Assembly (NCBI RefSeq): GCF_018131075.1
Contig: NZ_JAFCLS010000049.1
Span: 1 to 64,000 of the forward strand
DNA length: 64,000 bases
From: Bradyrhizobium sp. JYMT SZCCT0428
GTDB lineage: Bacteria; Pseudomonadota; Alphaproteobacteria; Rhizobiales; Xanthobacteraceae
Reading direction: 5' to 3'
The position numbers were made by a program, and so were the translations under genes. The notes beneath the pieces were generated by a model that did not search any database, was not told the origin of the DNA, and saw nothing but the letters and a program-made list of their open reading frames with translations. Shown here piece by piece: positions 41,569 to 50,640 of this stretch. Every line of letters starts with the position of its first letter. Positions within the stretch are counted from its first letter, which is position 1.

Positions 41569-44307
41569 CTAGCGACGTAGCGCTTCCAGCCGCGCTTTCG
41601 CCTCCTGGATTCCTGCGGCGTCGGCCCTGGCATAGAGACCTTGCGCCTTGCTCGCATCGCCGCGCGTGCCCTGAGTTTTCCATTTCGCAAGGATCAATGG
41701 GTCGTAGGTTTCTGCCAGCGCGAAGCTCGCCTGGGCGCTGCCCATCTCGACGGCGCGCTCGAGTACAAGCCGCGCCGCGCCTATATCGCCCTGCCGGAGC
41801 AGCGCCGCCGCGCGCGCAACCAACCCTGTCGTCACCGCGGCTTGCTCGGAATCGAGCTGAGCATCGCCACGCGCGGGCGCCGCTGGTGCCCACTCGGCAC
41901 GCGCCTCTGCAAGATTCTGCTGCAACCACGCGGGCCGCTCGCGCTGGTCCTGTACCGAATTGCGATGCAACGGCGCGCTGTTTGCAGCCGCCTCTCTGAG
42001 TTCCGCCGCTTCGCCTCCAGCTTTGCGGGCCTGCGCCTTGTACGCATAGATCGCGCTCCGCGTCATCGAAAGGCCTTCAAGCAAATCGGCCGTTTCGTGC
42101 TCTTTTTGCGTCGATCGCCTCAGCTCCACGGCACTGGCAACCGTCGCCTGCTTCCGCCGCAAAGCTTCCTCGCCGGCCTTTGCCGCCAGCGCGGTCTGGA
42201 TCTCGACATCACGCCGCGCCGTCGCGAGATCCTGCTCCAGCCGCGCGGACCGCTCGCGCTCCTGTTGCAGGGACTTTTGCACCTCCGCCGCACCGCTCTC
42301 CGCCGCCGCTTTCAGCCGCGAAGTTTCCGCGCCCGCTTTCGTCGCCAGTGCGGTCTGGGTCTCGACATCACGCCGCGCAGCCGCCAGCTCCTGCTCCAGC
42401 CGCGCTGATCGCTCACGCTCCTGTTGCCGGGACTTCTGCAGCTCCGCCGCGCTCTCCCCCGCCGCCTTCAGCCGGGAAGTTTCCGCGCCTGCTTTCGTCG
42501 CCAGCGCGGTCTGGGTCTCGACGTCACGCCGCGCCGCTGCAAGCTCCTGCTCCAGCCGCGCTGATCGCTCACGCTCCTGTTGCCGGGACTTCTGCAGCTC
42601 CGCCGCGCCGCTCTCCCCCGCCGCTTTCAGCCGGGACGTTTCCTCGCCTGCTTTCGTCGCCAGCGCGGTCTGGGTCTCGACATCACGCCGCACCGTCGCC
42701 AGATCCTGCTCCAGCCGCGCGGAACGCTCACGCTCCCGTTGCAGGGACTTCTGCAGCTCCGTCGCGCCGCTCTCCCCAGCCGCTTTCAGCCGGGAAGTTT
42801 CCTCACCCGCCTTCGTCGCCAGCGCGGTCTGCGTCTCGACATCACGCCGCGCCGCTGCAAGCTCCTGCTCCAGCCGCGCGGATCGCTCACGCTCCTGTTG
42901 TCGGGACTTCTGCAGCTCCGCCGCGCCGCTCTCCCTTTCCTGTTTCAGCCTGAACGCTTCCTCACCCGCTTTCGCCGCCAGCCCAGCCTGGGTCTCGACG
43001 TCACGTCGGGCCACCGCCAGATCCTGCTCCAGACGCGCGAACCGCTCGCGCTCGTCCGGAGCAGCCTTGCCAGGCGACGGCGCGCCGTTTGCAGCTGCTT
43101 GCCTGAGTTCCGCCGCTTCGTCTCCAGCTTTGCGGGCCTGCGCCTCGTATGCATAGATCGCGCTCCGCGTCAGGGAGAGGTCTTGCGCCAGCGCGTCGGC
43201 CCTTGCGCGCGACTGCCTCAGTTCGGCAGTCCCGGCTTCCGCCGCCTGCTTCCGCCGCAAAACCTCCTCGCTTGCCTTTGCCGCCAGCGCGGCCTGGGTC
43301 TCGACATCCCCCTGCGACGCCGCAAGATCCCGCTCCAGCCGGGCGGACCGCTCGCGCTCCTGGTGCAGGGACCTCTGCAGCTCCGTGCCGCTCTCTCCCG
43401 CCGCTTTCAACAGGGCAGTTTCCTCACCCGCTTTCTTCGCCAGCGCGGTCTGGGTCTCGACCTTATGCCGCACTGTCGCCAGATCCTGCTCCAGCCGCGC
43501 GGACCGATCGCGCTCCTGTTGCAGGGACTTCTGCAGTTCCGCAGCGATGCTCTCCCCTGCCTGTTTCGACCGGGAAGCTTCCTCGCCTGCCCTTGCAGCC
43601 AGTGCGGTCTGGGTCCCGACATCGCGTCGCGCCGCCGCAAGGTCCTGCTCCAGCCGGTCCGCCAGCTCACGCGCCTGTTGCAGGGAGTTCTGCAACTCCG
43701 CCGCACCGCTCGGCGCAGCCTGCCTCATGCGCGCGGTTTCTTCGGCCGCTTTAGCCGCCAGCGCGCTCTGGGTTTCGACATCCCTTCGCGCTGCCGCAAG
43801 AGTCTGCTCCAGCCACTCGGCCCGATCGCGCTCCTGCTCGAGACGTTGCAGCAACTCGATATCGCGCCTTGCATTGGTGAGTTCGCGGGACAGGGTCTCC
43901 GCCCAGTGAAGTTCCTGTTCCGGAGACTGCCTTGTGTCGCCGATCGTCGCTTGGACAACCTGCACCGATCTGTCGTCGCCGGCTCGGCTCGGCGGCAAGG
44001 CTACCGACAAGGCTACTGAATCGTCATCACCTTCCGTTCCAGCAGAATCGAGGTTGCGGGCAGCCGTCACCAGCTGCGCATCCGCCAACGGTCGCTCTCG
44101 ATCGGGGCAAGCGTGCGTTTCCGACGCCCATGTCATTGCGAGCATGGCAGCGGCCATCCACAGGGGCGCGGATCGTCCGGGCGCGGGCAGCGGCCTCCTT
44201 TGCTTTATCTTCTGCGCAAACGGCGTCGTGTCCGAATCGTTGCGCGACGCGCTTGCGATATCGGAAACAGTACTTGATCCGTCACTGAGAATAACCGTGC
44301 GGCCCAT
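41569..44307 (-). CDS. Very long coiled-coil repeat protein with Sel1/TPR-like C-terminus
   Basis: 912 residues from ATG 44307; a TTG at 44313 is possible. One hydrophobic segment at about 48-64 (SAPLWMAAAMLAMTWAS) could anchor or export it. From about 130 to 800 the protein is a series of roughly ten 53-residue units of the form ARLEQELAAARRDVETQTAL plus AT-KAGEETSRLKAAGESG-ELQKSLQQERERS. There are also two divergent units with SAIYAYEAQARKAG. The DNA repeats at 159 bp. The C-terminal ~90 residues (LLRQGDIGAARLVLERAVEM, ASFALAETYDPLILAKW, AKARLEALRR) are Sel1/TPR-like. It is likely an elongated periplasmic or envelope protein. Its link to the adjacent secretion locus is positional only. Confidence 0.75.
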   Translation of the reverse strand: MGRTVILSDGSSTVSDIASASRNDSDTTPFAQKIKQRRPLPAPGRSAPLWMAAAMLAMTWASETHACPDRERPLADAQLVTAARNLDSAGTEGDDDSVALSVALPPSRAGDDRSVQVVQATIGDTRQSPEQELHWAETLSRELTNARRDIELLQRLEQERDRAEWLEQTLAAARRDVETQSALAAKAAEETARMRQAAPSGAAELQNSLQQARELADRLEQDLAAARRDVGTQTALAARAGEEASRSKQAGESIAAELQKSLQQERDRSARLEQDLATVRHKVETQTALAKKAGEETALLKAAGESGTELQRSLHQERERSARLERDLAASQGDVETQAALAAKASEEVLRRKQAAEAGTAELRQSRARADALAQDLSLTRSAIYAYEAQARKAGDEAAELRQAAANGAPSPGKAAPDERERFARLEQDLAVARRDVETQAGLAAKAGEEAFRLKQERESGAAELQKSRQQERERSARLEQELAAARRDVETQTALATKAGEETSRLKAAGESGATELQKSLQRERERSARLEQDLATVRRDVETQTALATKAGEETSRLKAAGESGAAELQKSRQQERERSARLEQELAAARRDVETQTALATKAGAETSRLKAAGESAAELQKSRQQERERSARLEQELAAARRDVETQTALATKAGAETSRLKAAAESGAAEVQKSLQQERERSARLEQDLATARRDVEIQTALAAKAGEEALRRKQATVASAVELRRSTQKEHETADLLEGLSMTRSAIYAYKAQARKAGGEAAELREAAANSAPLHRNSVQDQRERPAWLQQNLAEARAEWAPAAPARGDAQLDSEQAAVTTGLVARAAALLRQGDIGAARLVLERAVEMGSAQASFALAETYDPLILAKWKTQGTRGDASKAQGLYARADAAGIQEAKARLEALRR
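42200..42960 (-). repeat. 159-bp tandem repeat array in the coiled-coil gene
   Basis: The best-conserved part of the array: at least four near-identical 159-bp units encoding ARLEQ-L-A/T-RRDVETQTALAT-type text. More diverged units extend to about 43850. Such arrays often change copy number by slippage or recombination and are prone to assembly error. Confidence 0.75.
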
Positions 44308-44416
44308 CTGCAATCACCCGTCGCTTGGCGATGCGACCCGTTCAGGTCGCGCTATTATGCGCTCCGCCGCTACGCAAATCCCATGATTCGCATGGGGGAT
44401 CCCCACCCCTTTCGGG

Positions 44417-45037
44417 TTAGGGTTTTACATAGGACCATCCCTTCTCCTGCAGCTCCATCACGCGCACGACGCCTGACTTCACCACCTCGGCCTGACGAAC
44501 AATCGGGATGTCCTTGTTCTCGGCCTTGTGCATTCTTTCCTGAGTGTTGCCGCAGGCCTTGAACGAGACCTCCGGCGCACTGAGCGCCATCTCCTCGATA
44601 CGAGCCTTTACCGGCGAGGTGTCATCGCGCAGCATATGCAGGCCGGGCCCGAACGTGACCACCTCGATCTTCACCTTCTCGCCGGCATCCTTGTAGTATT
44701 GCGCAACATTCGTGGCGTTGTTGAGCGCGAGATTCATGGCGGCGGGGTCGTTCGTGTTCACCTGCAAGATCAAACGGTGCGCTTTGGAGTCGGCAAGCCG
44801 AGCGTTGGCGGCGAGAGGGGATCGCGTCCTTTCAAGAGGGGATCGTGCCCTTTTTTGTGTGGTTGCTTTGTTTTGTGTGGTGGCCTTTGCTGCAAGGCGC
44901 TGATGGGGCGTAGCGGGCTCCGTCGTTGTCGGCACCCAGTACCGTCCGCCTTGCTCCGCCGCAGCGAATGGCGCGGCGAACAGTACCGTTGCGGCCGTCA
45001 TGGTAATTACTCGCGCAATATACTGAAACATGCTCAT
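44417..45037 (-). CDS. Secreted DsrE-like protein
   Basis: 206 residues from ATG 45037 (AGGAG 8 bases upstream; the frame extends to 45064). A signal peptide (YIARVITMTAATVLFAAPFA, then AAEQ) comes first. Residues about 45-85 are a basic low-complexity stretch with KATTQNKATTQKR and repeated RSPL. The DsrE fold follows (RLILQVNTNDPAAMNLALNN, YKDAGEKVKIEVVTFGPGLH, VSFKACGNTQERM). The Cys in FKACGNT is where DsrE proteins have their reactive residue. It is probably periplasmic, perhaps in sulfur or redox handling. It follows the VasI-like gene on the same strand by 34 bp. Confidence 0.75.
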   Translation of the reverse strand: MSMFQYIARVITMTAATVLFAAPFAAAEQGGRYWVPTTTEPATPHQRLAAKATTQNKATTQKRARSPLERTRSPLAANARLADSKAHRLILQVNTNDPAAMNLALNNATNVAQYYKDAGEKVKIEVVTFGPGLHMLRDDTSPVKARIEEMALSAPEVSFKACGNTQERMHKAENKDIPIVRQAEVVKSGVVRVMELQEKGWSYVKP

Positions 45038-45070
45038 GATGCCTCTCCTATCGATACACGTCATTGGACT

Positions 45071-45700
45071 TCATCCGTTAGGTCTCGTGGCTGGATGTGG
45101 CCATCTGCACACGGTGGCCATCTTCGTACGCACCGCCTCCAACCCGCCTAGCGAGAACACTGCATCCAGAGCAGTCCCCATCCGGGATGTAAGGTGAACA
45201 CTGAGGCTTCCGCTGTCTGGAAGGGACTGCAGTAAACGAACAATGTCGCCCCCGAACGCCACTCCGATTCCCGAGGTCGGCACGGCTGCCGCGATCTGCA
45301 GCCCCTGACCGTCGTTGACGCGATAGGAGATCGTATAATCGTTGCCGCGACCGTGAACGCCGGGCCCGGCGACCACCAGTTCGCTCCGCCCGCCGCGGCA
45401 GCGAATCGAAAGCTTGACGCCGGATTCGCCGGCACCATCGCGTGACGAAGTTGTGGCGGTAGCGACCGGTGAATAATCGACGGGTGAGATCGTCACGCTG
45501 ATGATCCAGTTGCTTCCCTGGTTCGCCTGACGAGGCGCGGTGGTCTGCGGCGCCCTCTCGGGGCACTCCAGACCTGCTGCGCGTTCCGCCGGGGAACAAT
45601 CGTGAAGCTGCGCTGTCGGATGATCTCGTGCCCCTTGCGCCAACGCAGTTCCGCTTGCGAGCGTGATTCCAGCCACGAACAGACCGGCCGCGCGTCTCAT
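45071..45700 (-). CDS. Secreted VasI/TagO-like protein
   Basis: 209 residues from ATG 45700, which overlaps the stop of the preceding gene as ATGA. The signal peptide is MRRAAGLFVAGITLASGTALA. The domain at about 85-205 (VKLSIRCRGGRSELVVAGPG, DYTISYRVNDG, GIGVAFGGDIVRLLQSLPDS, LDAVFSLGGLEAV) resembles the VasI/TagO family that accompanies some type VI secretion loci. Two Cys (DCSPAERAAGLECPE) form a short N-terminal loop typical of the family. No other type VI gene is present, so the role here is open. It is co-transcribed with the TAXI-type gene and probably the DsrE-like gene. Confidence 0.6.
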   Translation of the reverse strand: MRRAAGLFVAGITLASGTALAQGARDHPTAQLHDCSPAERAAGLECPERAPQTTAPRQANQGSNWIISVTISPVDYSPVATATTSSRDGAGESGVKLSIRCRGGRSELVVAGPGVHGRGNDYTISYRVNDGQGLQIAAAVPTSGIGVAFGGDIVRLLQSLPDSGSLSVHLTSRMGTALDAVFSLGGLEAVRTKMATVCRWPHPATRPNG

Positions 45701-46755
45701 TGCGATGCATGCGCAGCACGCGGCCCACGATCGAGCCATGCCTGCGCCGCAGGGAAGCGCGCAAGACCAGGAACGGTAGCCGCGAGATTGATCGATTTCC
45801 ACTTCGGGTCGAAGCCAGGCTGCTGCAACTTTTCAATCCGGGAGAACAGATGGTCCACGAAGCGCGCTAACCGCTCGTAGCGGTTCGATTTGGCTGGAAA
45901 ATTGAAGGCGACGAGCGCTGTCGGCACCGCAATCGTCGTTACGCGTTCGCCCTGCTTGATCAGATTGGGGTATTCTGTGGCATCGAGCGCGGCCGGAAGA
46001 TAATAGTCCTCGAACTTGCGGTCATAGGGGACGGGCAGGAACTTGAACCCCGCCTCCCAGCGGCCGCGCACGAAGGCATCCACCGGCTTCGAGGTAATGA
46101 AAACGACCGCGGCCATCTCGCCCTTGCGCATCTGCTCGAGCGCGATCTGATGCGGGATGAAGGACTTTTCCACCTCGAGGCCAAGACGACTGAAGATCAG
46201 CGGCCCCGAATAGGCGGCCGCGGTGCCCTGGGTATTGAAGTTCACCTTCTTGCCGGCGAGATCGTTCAGGTTCTGAATCTCGGGACGAACGAAGATATGA
46301 AGCTCGGACGGAAACAAGTTCAGCACGTAGGCCAGCCGTTGCTGAATATCGGGCACCTGGCTCTTGTATTCCTCAAGCACGTCGGAATTGATGATGGCGG
46401 CATCGATGCCGCGCAAGTAAAGCAGTGAATTCACGTTTTCCGTGGCTCCGCGCGTCACGATCGGAAGAACGTGCAGTTTGTCACCATCATCCACGACGCG
46501 GGCCACTTCAGCCGCCAGGCGGATGGGCGCGCCCTCAAGAAGACCTCCGGCGAGGCCAACCGTCCAGGCGTTCATCGTCACCTGCGGCTTTTGCGGCGGT
46601 GCCTCACGTCGCAATTGACGAGCAGCAGGTTGCGTCTGCGCATCCACGTCGGACGGCTGAACGATCGTGAGCAGCGGGGCCAGCGACGCCAGCACAAGCA
46701 GCTTGCGCAACGCAGCCCTTGCGTTCCGCGCCCCGACTGCAATCACCTGTCCCAT
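45697..46755 (-). CDS. TAXI-family TRAP-type solute-binding protein
   Basis: 352 residues from ATG 46755 (AAGGA 8 bases upstream). A signal peptide (ALRKLLVLASLAPLLTIVQP) is followed by a basic spacer and the TAXI domain: VGLAGGLLEGAPIRLAAEVA, ENVNSLLYLRGIDAAIINSD, ELHIFVRPEIQNLNDLAGKK, VNFNTQGTAAAYSGPLIFSR and ALEQMRKGEMAAVVFITSKP. TAXI proteins usually feed a TRAP permease; no permease is present here, so it may be an orphan sensor or binding protein. First gene of a TAXI - VasI-like - DsrE-like operon that faces the type I secretion genes. Confidence 0.85.
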   Translation of the reverse strand: MGQVIAVGARNARAALRKLLVLASLAPLLTIVQPSDVDAQTQPAARQLRREAPPQKPQVTMNAWTVGLAGGLLEGAPIRLAAEVARVVDDGDKLHVLPIVTRGATENVNSLLYLRGIDAAIINSDVLEEYKSQVPDIQQRLAYVLNLFPSELHIFVRPEIQNLNDLAGKKVNFNTQGTAAAYSGPLIFSRLGLEVEKSFIPHQIALEQMRKGEMAAVVFITSKPVDAFVRGRWEAGFKFLPVPYDRKFEDYYLPAALDATEYPNLIKQGERVTTIAVPTALVAFNFPAKSNRYERLARFVDHLFSRIEKLQQPGFDPKWKSINLAATVPGLARFPAAQAWLDRGPRAAHASQ

Positions 46756-46840
46756 GGTGATATCCTTTTCCAAACCGTCATTTACGCAGTTTTATGCACT
46801 TCGCCTGCGCATCCTATTCCTTGCATGAAGGAACCACACC

Positions 46841-46980
46841 TACCCCTTCGGACTAAGCCTCGGGGCCTTCATCACGTGAAACAGATGGAACGGTACGAAC
46901 TGGTATCGGCGCTCGCGCTCCATTCCCTCTCACGATTCCTGCTTTTAAATACGCAACTGATATCCGTAGGTAACCCTTCG
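46841..46980. promoter_or_regulatory. Two copies of a TAACCC(C)TTCG-type motif upstream of the TAXI operon
   Basis: TACCCCTTCG at 46841-46850 and TAACCCTTCG at 46971-46980 lie in the gene-free region between the TAXI gene start and the end of the biosynthetic cluster. Related sequences precede the LuxR genes and the flippase. Candidate operator, unproven. Confidence 0.3.
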
Positions 46981-47049
46981 GAGGTACACCTGGCGGGGGA
47001 CAATCAGCATCATTGGGCGCACGCGGCCTGAGGACCGCAGATAAACGGC

Positions 47050-48747
47050 CTACCGGCGCTCCGATGCATCAGCGCGCGCAGCAGCGAGGGATCGATCGGG
47101 CGTTTGGCGTACATCAGATCGAACTTCGAGCACTACGGGGCCCTTGGCCGACATTGCTTCCGCGACGACCTCGGCTGCCTGCGCCGCGTTCGTGATCGTA
47201 TAGCCCTGCGCGCCGAATGCGCGGGCAAGAGCCGCAAAGTCGGGGTTGGACAGGTCGGTACCGCAAGGACGTTGCGGAAACGCTTTCTCCTGATACGAAC
47301 GGATGGTGCCGTATGATTGGTTGTTGGAGATCACAATCTTGATATTGAGCCGGCGGGCAACGGCTGTTGCCAGCTCGTTCCCGGTCATCAGGAAACCGCC
47401 GTCTCCGCAGAACGCGATCACCTGATTGTTCGGATAACGAAGGCTCGCGCTAAATGCAGAAGGAACACCACTGCCCATCGCGCCGCAGGCGGAGCCAAGC
47501 AGCCGGGCCGACGGCTGGAAGCGGAAGATGCGATGCACCCAGGCGGCGAAGTTGCCGGAATCGGTCGTGACGATACCATCTGCCGGGAAGCGCCTGGCGA
47601 TGGCCGCGACAGCATGCCCGAAGACATCAGCGCTGGGGATACCCGACTCGGGCCATGCGTGCACCGCCTCTCGAGTTTTCGCCACGGCTTCAATCCACCC
47701 ACCGCGCTCGCGCGACACGATCGGCAAGTCGAGCCAGGATTTCAAGAACGGATGCGCCGACGCGACGATTGGAAGATCCGTATGGAAGTGGGTCCCGATC
47801 GCATTCGGATCGGGATAGACGTGAACCAGAGGCTGAGACGGCGGCGATTGTCGCGGAAACCGAAAGCCCAGGGAAGACAGGTCGCCGAGCCGCGTTCCAA
47901 TCGCAACGATCAGATCCGCTCGCTCAAAGAGCGCAACATGCGCTGGCGACGTGAAGAAGCCAAGCTGCCCAATCCAGAGCCGGTGATCGTTCGGAAACAG
48001 ATCCTGCATCTTGTTGGTGGCGGCGACCGGCAAATTCCAGCCCTCGCTCAGCGCGATCAAGTCCTTGCGAAATTCCGCGGTGCGACACTCTCCTCCGACC
48101 AGCAGGATCGGTCGCTCCGCCTTGCCAAGCATGACGGTCGCCTGCTCGACGGCGGCCCGGCTGGGCTCGGCTCGCGCGACGCCGTGAACCCTGGCGGAGA
48201 GCGGACCCGCCTCCATCTCGAGAACGTCTTCAGGAAGCTCGATCACCACCGGCCCGGGCGTGCCGCCAAGCGCCACGGAGAATGCGCGCGCCATCATCTC
48301 GGGCACCTGGGCCGCCGAATCGATTCTGGTGGACCACTTGATCAGGCCACTGAACGCCCGCCCCGTGTCGATCTCCTGCACTGCGTCGCGATTCAGCTCA
48401 AACGTACCGACCTGACCAACGAGCAGTACGAGGGGTATGGCCTCCTGCGAAGCCACATGCAGGCCAAGCGCCGCGTTGGATGCCCCCGGCCCGCGGCTTA
48501 CCATCGCCACGCCGGCCCGGCCGGTGAGCTTGGCGTCTGCAACTGCGGCAAGACTGGCGCTTCCCTCGTGGCGGCAAGTCACGAGATCGATCTCGTCACG
48601 TTCGTACAGCGCGTCAAGGAGCGCAAGAAAGCTTTCGCCAGGTACGCTGAATGCCCGGTCGACGCCGTGCGCGATCAGAGTATCAACGAGTAGATCGGCA
48701 ACTCGAAAAGCCATGCGACTTGATCTCGGTTGAAAGGTCATCATCAT
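47050..48747 (-). CDS. ThDP-dependent acetolactate-synthase-like enzyme
   Basis: 565 residues from ATG 48747, which shares its A with the stop of the aminotransferase gene (TGATG); ATG 48714 is a possible later start. ThDP enzyme: N-terminal FSVPGESFLALLDALYERDE, the catalytic Glu in TCRHEGSASLAAVADA, the middle domain (RPILLVGGECRTAEF) and the ThDP motif FCGDGGFLMTGNELATAVAR with NNQSYGTIRS. The family includes acetolactate synthase, benzoylformate decarboxylase and oxalyl-CoA decarboxylase; the exact reaction cannot be told. A 2-oxo acid is the likely substrate, which fits the aminotransferase next door. Last gene of the leftward operon. Confidence 0.85.
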   Translation of the reverse strand: MMMTFQPRSSRMAFRVADLLVDTLIAHGVDRAFSVPGESFLALLDALYERDEIDLVTCRHEGSASLAAVADAKLTGRAGVAMVSRGPGASNAALGLHVASQEAIPLVLLVGQVGTFELNRDAVQEIDTGRAFSGLIKWSTRIDSAAQVPEMMARAFSVALGGTPGPVVIELPEDVLEMEAGPLSARVHGVARAEPSRAAVEQATVMLGKAERPILLVGGECRTAEFRKDLIALSEGWNLPVAATNKMQDLFPNDHRLWIGQLGFFTSPAHVALFERADLIVAIGTRLGDLSSLGFRFPRQSPPSQPLVHVYPDPNAIGTHFHTDLPIVASAHPFLKSWLDLPIVSRERGGWIEAVAKTREAVHAWPESGIPSADVFGHAVAAIARRFPADGIVTTDSGNFAAWVHRIFRFQPSARLLGSACGAMGSGVPSAFSASLRYPNNQVIAFCGDGGFLMTGNELATAVARRLNIKIVISNNQSYGTIRSYQEKAFPQRPCGTDLSNPDFAALARAFGAQGYTITNAAQAAEVVAEAMSAKGPVVLEVRSDVRQTPDRSLAAARADASERR

Positions 48748-49634
48748 CACGCCGCAAGCTTTACCGCGTGCGCAAATTCCCAATACAGCTTGCGCGCACG
48801 CGCGTAGAACGGCCCGGGCGTAAGCTGCCGGTCATCGATCCGAATGACGGGCGCAACCTTGGCAAAATTGCCGGACGAGAAAATCTCGTCCGCCCCAAGG
48901 AAATCGGCATAGCGCAGCGTGGCCTCCACCACGGTGACGCCCGAACCGCGCAGGAGTTCGATGACCCGCTGCCGGGTGATGCCGTTCAGGAAGGTGCCGT
49001 TCGCCGCCGGCGTGTAGACCACACCGTCTTTCGCCATGAACACGTTGGCATTGCCGAACTCCGCGACGTTGCCGAGCATGTCCAGCATCAGGCAGTTCTG
49101 GAAGCCGCGCGAGGCGGCCTCAATCAGCGCCCGCGAACAGTTTGGGTAGAGACAGGCGGCCTTGGCATCGACCGGCGCGCATTCGGCCGTCGGTCTGCGG
49201 AACGGCGACAGCGTGATCGCGTTGCCGACAGGCTTCGGGAGCGGCGCTTCGTAGATGCAAAGGCACCAGTCCATTGTCTCCGGATCGAACAGCACGCCGC
49301 CGCCCACACCATTCTGCGGCCAATACATCGGGCGGACGTAGAGCTCGACATTGGGCGCGAAGTGCGCGATGCCTTCGCGCGCCAGACCCAGCCACGTTTG
49401 GAGATCGACGATCGGCTTGAGCCCGAAGTTGAACGCGGATTGATTGACGCGGGCGCAATGGCGGTCGAGATCGGGCGCAACGCCTTCGAAGGCGCGTGCG
49501 CCATCGAACACGGTCGAGCCGAGCCAAAGCCCATGGGTGCGTGGGCCCATGATCGGCACATTGCCCTCGTGCCACTGGCCTTGGTAGAATGTCCATGTCT
49601 GCGAATGGCTGACGGACTTGCTGTTGGGAATCAT
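48747..49634 (-). CDS. Class IV (branched-chain-type) aminotransferase
   Basis: 295 residues. PLP fold-type IV: HGLWLGSTVFDGARAFEGVA, VELYVRPMYWPQ, PVDAKAACLYPNCSRALIEA (putative PLP Lys in DAK), DMLGNVAEFGNANVFM, GTFLNGITRQRVIELL and DEIFSSGNFAKVAPVIRIDD. It resembles the IlvE/D-amino-acid aminotransferase group. It would interconvert an amino acid and its 2-oxo acid, using Glu/2-oxoglutarate or similar. Its stop overlaps the start of the ThDP enzyme, so the pair is co-translated. A ruined copy of its C-terminal part is at 29080-29355. Confidence 0.87.
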   Translation of the reverse strand: MIPNSKSVSHSQTWTFYQGQWHEGNVPIMGPRTHGLWLGSTVFDGARAFEGVAPDLDRHCARVNQSAFNFGLKPIVDLQTWLGLAREGIAHFAPNVELYVRPMYWPQNGVGGGVLFDPETMDWCLCIYEAPLPKPVGNAITLSPFRRPTAECAPVDAKAACLYPNCSRALIEAASRGFQNCLMLDMLGNVAEFGNANVFMAKDGVVYTPAANGTFLNGITRQRVIELLRGSGVTVVEATLRYADFLGADEIFSSGNFAKVAPVIRIDDRQLTPGPFYARARKLYWEFAHAVKLAA

Positions 49635-49672
49635 GACGGCTCTCCATTGGCAGCAGAGTTACGGTCCATAGA

Positions 49673-50539
49673 TCACCAGCTCGGTATCCGACAGATCGGC
49701 AAGCCGGGGCACCGCGGACCCTTGAAGTATTTGCGGCCGCGCTCTCCCCTGTAGAAGCCGACCAGATCCTTCATGCGGCCGTTGGCATCGAGGGCGACCA
49801 GGATCCGGCCGCGCCGGAGCAGAAAGCGGCCGATGGCGCCGGCGCAGGCGACATAGTTGGCCACATCGGGGCAATAGATCAGCCGCATCGCTGGCACGGG
49901 GATCCCGCGTTTGCGCATCGGCTGAAGAACGAAGGGGTAGCCGCGGCCGTCGCCCGCGCGGCACACCAGGCTCAGGCAGCCGTAGCCCGCGTGCCGCGCA
50001 AGCAGCGCGACGTCGGCGTCGGACAAGCCGTCGACCGCATGTGCGCCCTGCTGAACGACTTCGACGCGCATACTCTTCGTCGGACGCGACAGCCCCGGAA
50101 AGGAGAAGAACAAGCCGCCGCAATAGGGGCGGAATCCCTGGGCCTCAATGGTCCGCCAGGTCGAGAAGGCCGGGCTGATGTTGACGTAGGTGACGCGCTT
50201 GTGGCGCTGCGCGACGCTGGTCAGCATCGAGGCGTAGTTGCGGAACGCAGGTTCCACATACCAGCTGGAGAGATTGCAGCGGATCGAGGTCCCGTCGTCA
50301 TCGTCCCGTTCCGTGTAGATCAACAGCAGAACGCCGACGGGCATCCCTTCATGGTCGAGCATATACCCGAAGCGGGGGAAACCATCGGGTACCTCGCGCA
50401 CGGAAGCGCGCTGGAGTCCGTCCATCCAGTAGTCGCGCGAACGGCGGGCAAAGCCACGCGTCAGAAGATCGGCAATGGCAGCATGGTCGGCCGGTCCTAT
50501 CTCGCGGCATCGGATCACGGTCCGAACTCCATCATACAA
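49673..50539 (-). CDS. GNAT-like acyltransferase with altered C-terminus (frameshift)
   Basis: 288 residues. GNAT-type layout in the first half (VIRCREIGPADHAAIADLLT, PRFGYMLDHEGMPVGVLLLI, SSWYVEPAFRNYASMLTSVA), then the specific half shared only with the paralog at 28191 (AQGFRPYCGGLFFSFPGLSR, RGYPFVLQPMR, FLLRRGRILVALDANGRMKD). At the very end a run of C is one base shorter than in the paralog (TGCCCCGG against TGCCCCCGG). The frame therefore ends GLPICRIPSW instead of PRLADLSDTELVIYGP, which is still readable one frame over to 49659. About 15 terminal residues are lost; the rest is intact. It may condense or acylate an intermediate of the cluster. Confidence 0.75.
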   Translation of the reverse strand: MYDGVRTVIRCREIGPADHAAIADLLTRGFARRSRDYWMDGLQRASVREVPDGFPRFGYMLDHEGMPVGVLLLIYTERDDDDGTSIRCNLSSWYVEPAFRNYASMLTSVAQRHKRVTYVNISPAFSTWRTIEAQGFRPYCGGLFFSFPGLSRPTKSMRVEVVQQGAHAVDGLSDADVALLARHAGYGCLSLVCRAGDGRGYPFVLQPMRKRGIPVPAMRLIYCPDVANYVACAGAIGRFLLRRGRILVALDANGRMKDLVGFYRGERGRKYFKGPRCPGLPICRIPSW

Positions 50540-50640
50540 TCCGCTCCCGCTTCTTCGTCGGCAGGTCGGCGAGCGAGAGCCCAGCTAGCGGGTCGCGGCC
50601 GTTGCTGCGGTTCTCCATGTTGCCCGCACGCATCCATGAT

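Noticed and set aside
42580..44019. 479-codon plus-strand ORF with striking repeats (LLQPRGPLALL)
   Set aside because: Antisense of the 159-bp repeat array; the minus-strand frame has the signal/anchor helix and coherent heptads.
47317..48693. 458-codon plus-strand ORF opposite the ThDP enzyme
   Set aside because: Antisense shadow; the minus strand carries all ThDP motifs.
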